A DNA stretch of 64,000 nt from Paenibacillus xylanilyticus (GTDB taxonomy: Bacteria > Bacillota > Bacilli > Paenibacillales > Paenibacillaceae): assembly GCF_009664365.1 (NCBI RefSeq), contig NZ_CP044310.1, forward strand, positions 2,491,001-2,555,000, read 5' to 3'. The notes beneath the pieces were generated by a model, which did not search any database, had not been told where the DNA came from, and saw only the letters and a program-made list of their open reading frames with translations. Position numbers and translations under genes: made by a program. Shown here one piece after another: positions 62,879 through 64,000 of the stretch. Position 1 is the first letter of the stretch. Every line of letters begins with the position of its first letter.

Positions 62879-64000
62879 ATGACTTTAATGGAGAAAACAC
62901 CTGCAACTTGGACCAAACAGTATATCAATGGCGAATGGGTTGAAGGCTCCGGTGAGAAAACGATGGAGAACATGAACCCTTATACAGGCGAAGTGATTGC
63001 AACGTGGCGTTCTTCCAGTAAGACGGACATAGATCGGGCATATGAAGCCGCCCAAAAAAGTTCATTGGAATGGAGAAAGTCCCTGCCAGGTATAAAAGAA
63101 GGCATATTGCGAAAAGTGTCATCCTTGATGACCGATCGCAAAGAAGAAATATTGAATCTGCTGATTACAGAATCGGGGAGTACGCGTATTAAGGCAGAAT
63201 CGGAGTTTGCCGCAGCGAAACGTATAGTGGATGAAGCAGCTTCGTTCCCCTACCGAATGAAAGGTGAGCTGATTCCTTCTAACACACCAGGCAAAGAAAA
63301 CCGAGTCATACGCGAACCCAAGGGTGTGGTCGGCGTCATTGGACCCTGGAACTTCCCGCTCCATTTGTGTCTTCGCTCCGTTGCTCCGGCCATTGCACTG
63401 GGGAATGGTGTAGTTATTAAGCCGGCATCGGACACGCCAATTACGGCAGGCTGGTTGATTGCGGATTTATTTCAACAAGCCGGATTACCTGAAGGTGTCC
63501 TGAATGTGGTTGCCGGAAGTGGCGGTGAAATAGGAGATTATTTTGTTGCTCATCCCATTCCCAAGGTGATTTCCTTTACAGGATCGACCAAGGTCGGGCA
63601 GGGGATCGGGAAGCTGGCAGGAGAACATTTGAAAGAAACAGCACTTGAGCTTGGCGGTAATAATGCAATGGTGGTACTCGAAGACGCAGACATTGAGCAA
63701 GCCGCCGAGGCTGCGGTTTTTGGCAAATTTCTTCATCAGGGGCAGATCTGCATGGCACTCAACCGGATCATCATACATGCTGACGTATATGACTCATTTG
63801 TCAAATCGTTCGTGGACAAAACGAAGCGCTTACGGACAGGCGACCCTGCAGATTCAGAAACGATGATAGGTCCCCTTATTCGTGAAAAAGAAGTAGAACG
63901 CTTGTTGGAATGGATTCAAACTGCTCAGGAAGAGGGAGCGCGTTTGCTTCATGGCGGATCAGGTAAGGGCAGTGTGTTGGAACCGACGGTGCTTGTGGAT
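62879..64000 (+). CDS. Aldehyde dehydrogenase, NAD(P)-dependent (cut by window end)
   Basis: Oxidises an aldehyde to its acid. 374 residues are visible. Cofactor and active-site motifs appear in order: GPWNFPLHL, KPASDTP, FTGSTKVGQGIG, the glutamate in LELGGNN and the catalytic cysteine in HQGQICMALNR. The frame is still open at base 64000; about 110 residues are expected beyond. ATG 62879 follows TTAGGAGGCG. Resembles benzaldehyde/vanillin dehydrogenases of Bacillus, but the substrate is not certain. Confidence 0.92.
   Translation, partial: MTLMEKTPATWTKQYINGEWVEGSGEKTMENMNPYTGEVIATWRSSSKTDIDRAYEAAQKSSLEWRKSLPGIKEGILRKVSSLMTDRKEEILNLLITESGSTRIKAESEFAAAKRIVDEAASFPYRMKGELIPSNTPGKENRVIREPKGVVGVIGPWNFPLHLCLRSVAPAIALGNGVVIKPASDTPITAGWLIADLFQQAGLPEGVLNVVAGSGGEIGDYFVAHPIPKVISFTGSTKVGQGIGKLAGEHLKETALELGGNNAMVVLEDADIEQAAEAAVFGKFLHQGQICMALNRIIIHADVYDSFVKSFVDKTKRLRTGDPADSETMIGPLIREKEVERLLEWIQTAQEEGARLLHGGSGKGSVLEPTVLVD

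Noticed and set aside
1..64000. CRISPR arrays, insertion sequences, prophage or conjugative genes
   Set aside because: No regular repeat arrays, transposase or integrase motifs, or phage structural genes were seen on either strand.

Overview
The window is chromosomal DNA from an endospore-forming Firmicute, most likely a Paenibacillus. Three things support this. It carries dpaA/dpaB, sleB, spoVS, a SpoIIIE/FtsK translocase and the ylxY and ymfJ families. Shine-Dalgarno sites are strong, with many TTG and GTG starts. Gene order follows the Bacillus truB-ribF-rpsO-pnp ... recA-rny-ymdB-spoVS-miaB-ricA backbone. No rRNA, tRNA, IS element, prophage or CRISPR array was seen. Species was not determined and base composition was not computed.

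Bases 1-32,950 are this conserved backbone: the truB end, ribF, rpsO, pnp, ylxY, an M16 protease, dut, dipicolinate synthase dpaAB, dapG and dapA (lysine/DAP), RNase J, a ClpP-like protease, ylzJ, spoIIIE, sleB, the ymfF-H-I-J-K-M block, yajQ, pgsA, cinA, recA, recX, rny, ymdB and spoVS. Where Bacillus has asd (between dpaB and dapG), only a decayed fragment of asd remains. Candidate promoters for sigma-E (ylxY), sigma-K (dpaA), sigma-G (tepA, sleB, ymfJ) and sigma-H (spoVS) can be read beside genes of known sporulation role. A LexA-type box sits before recA.

Bases 33,000-44,000 hold an M19 dipeptidase, a PduL-type acyltransferase, miaB and ricA. An NAD-salvage cluster follows (Nudix-HTH regulator of NrtR type, nicotinamidase, nicotinate phosphoribosyltransferase), then a membrane protein, a YhdH-type reductase and a lipoprotein.

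Bases 44,000-51,700 hold moaB, a CobW-type GTPase with a His-rich insert next to a Cys-rich copper-storage-like protein, argS under a T-box with a CGC (Arg) specifier, an ABC ATPase/permease pair, a HEPN-like protein and a YdcF-like protein.

Bases 51,900-59,360 are mostly on the minus strand. A BmrCD-like heterodimeric ABC exporter is preceded by a promoter, a 26-codon leader ORF and an intrinsic terminator, which is the layout of ribosome-mediated attenuation. A HesB-like protein and a Nudix hydrolase (plus strand), an unknown protein, a DUF441 membrane protein and a YpdA-type bacillithiol disulfide reductase follow.

Bases 59,400-64,000 hold an ArsR-type regulator with a perfect palindrome in its leader, two tandem tiny transcription units with no recognisable product (60,181-60,550), an RsgA GTPase, an L,D-transpeptidase, a GNAT acetyltransferase and an aldehyde dehydrogenase cut by the window end.

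The best candidates for new biology are the attenuator of the ABC exporter, the tandem small transcription units, the asd remnant, and the folded leader and operator elements in the NAD-salvage cluster.
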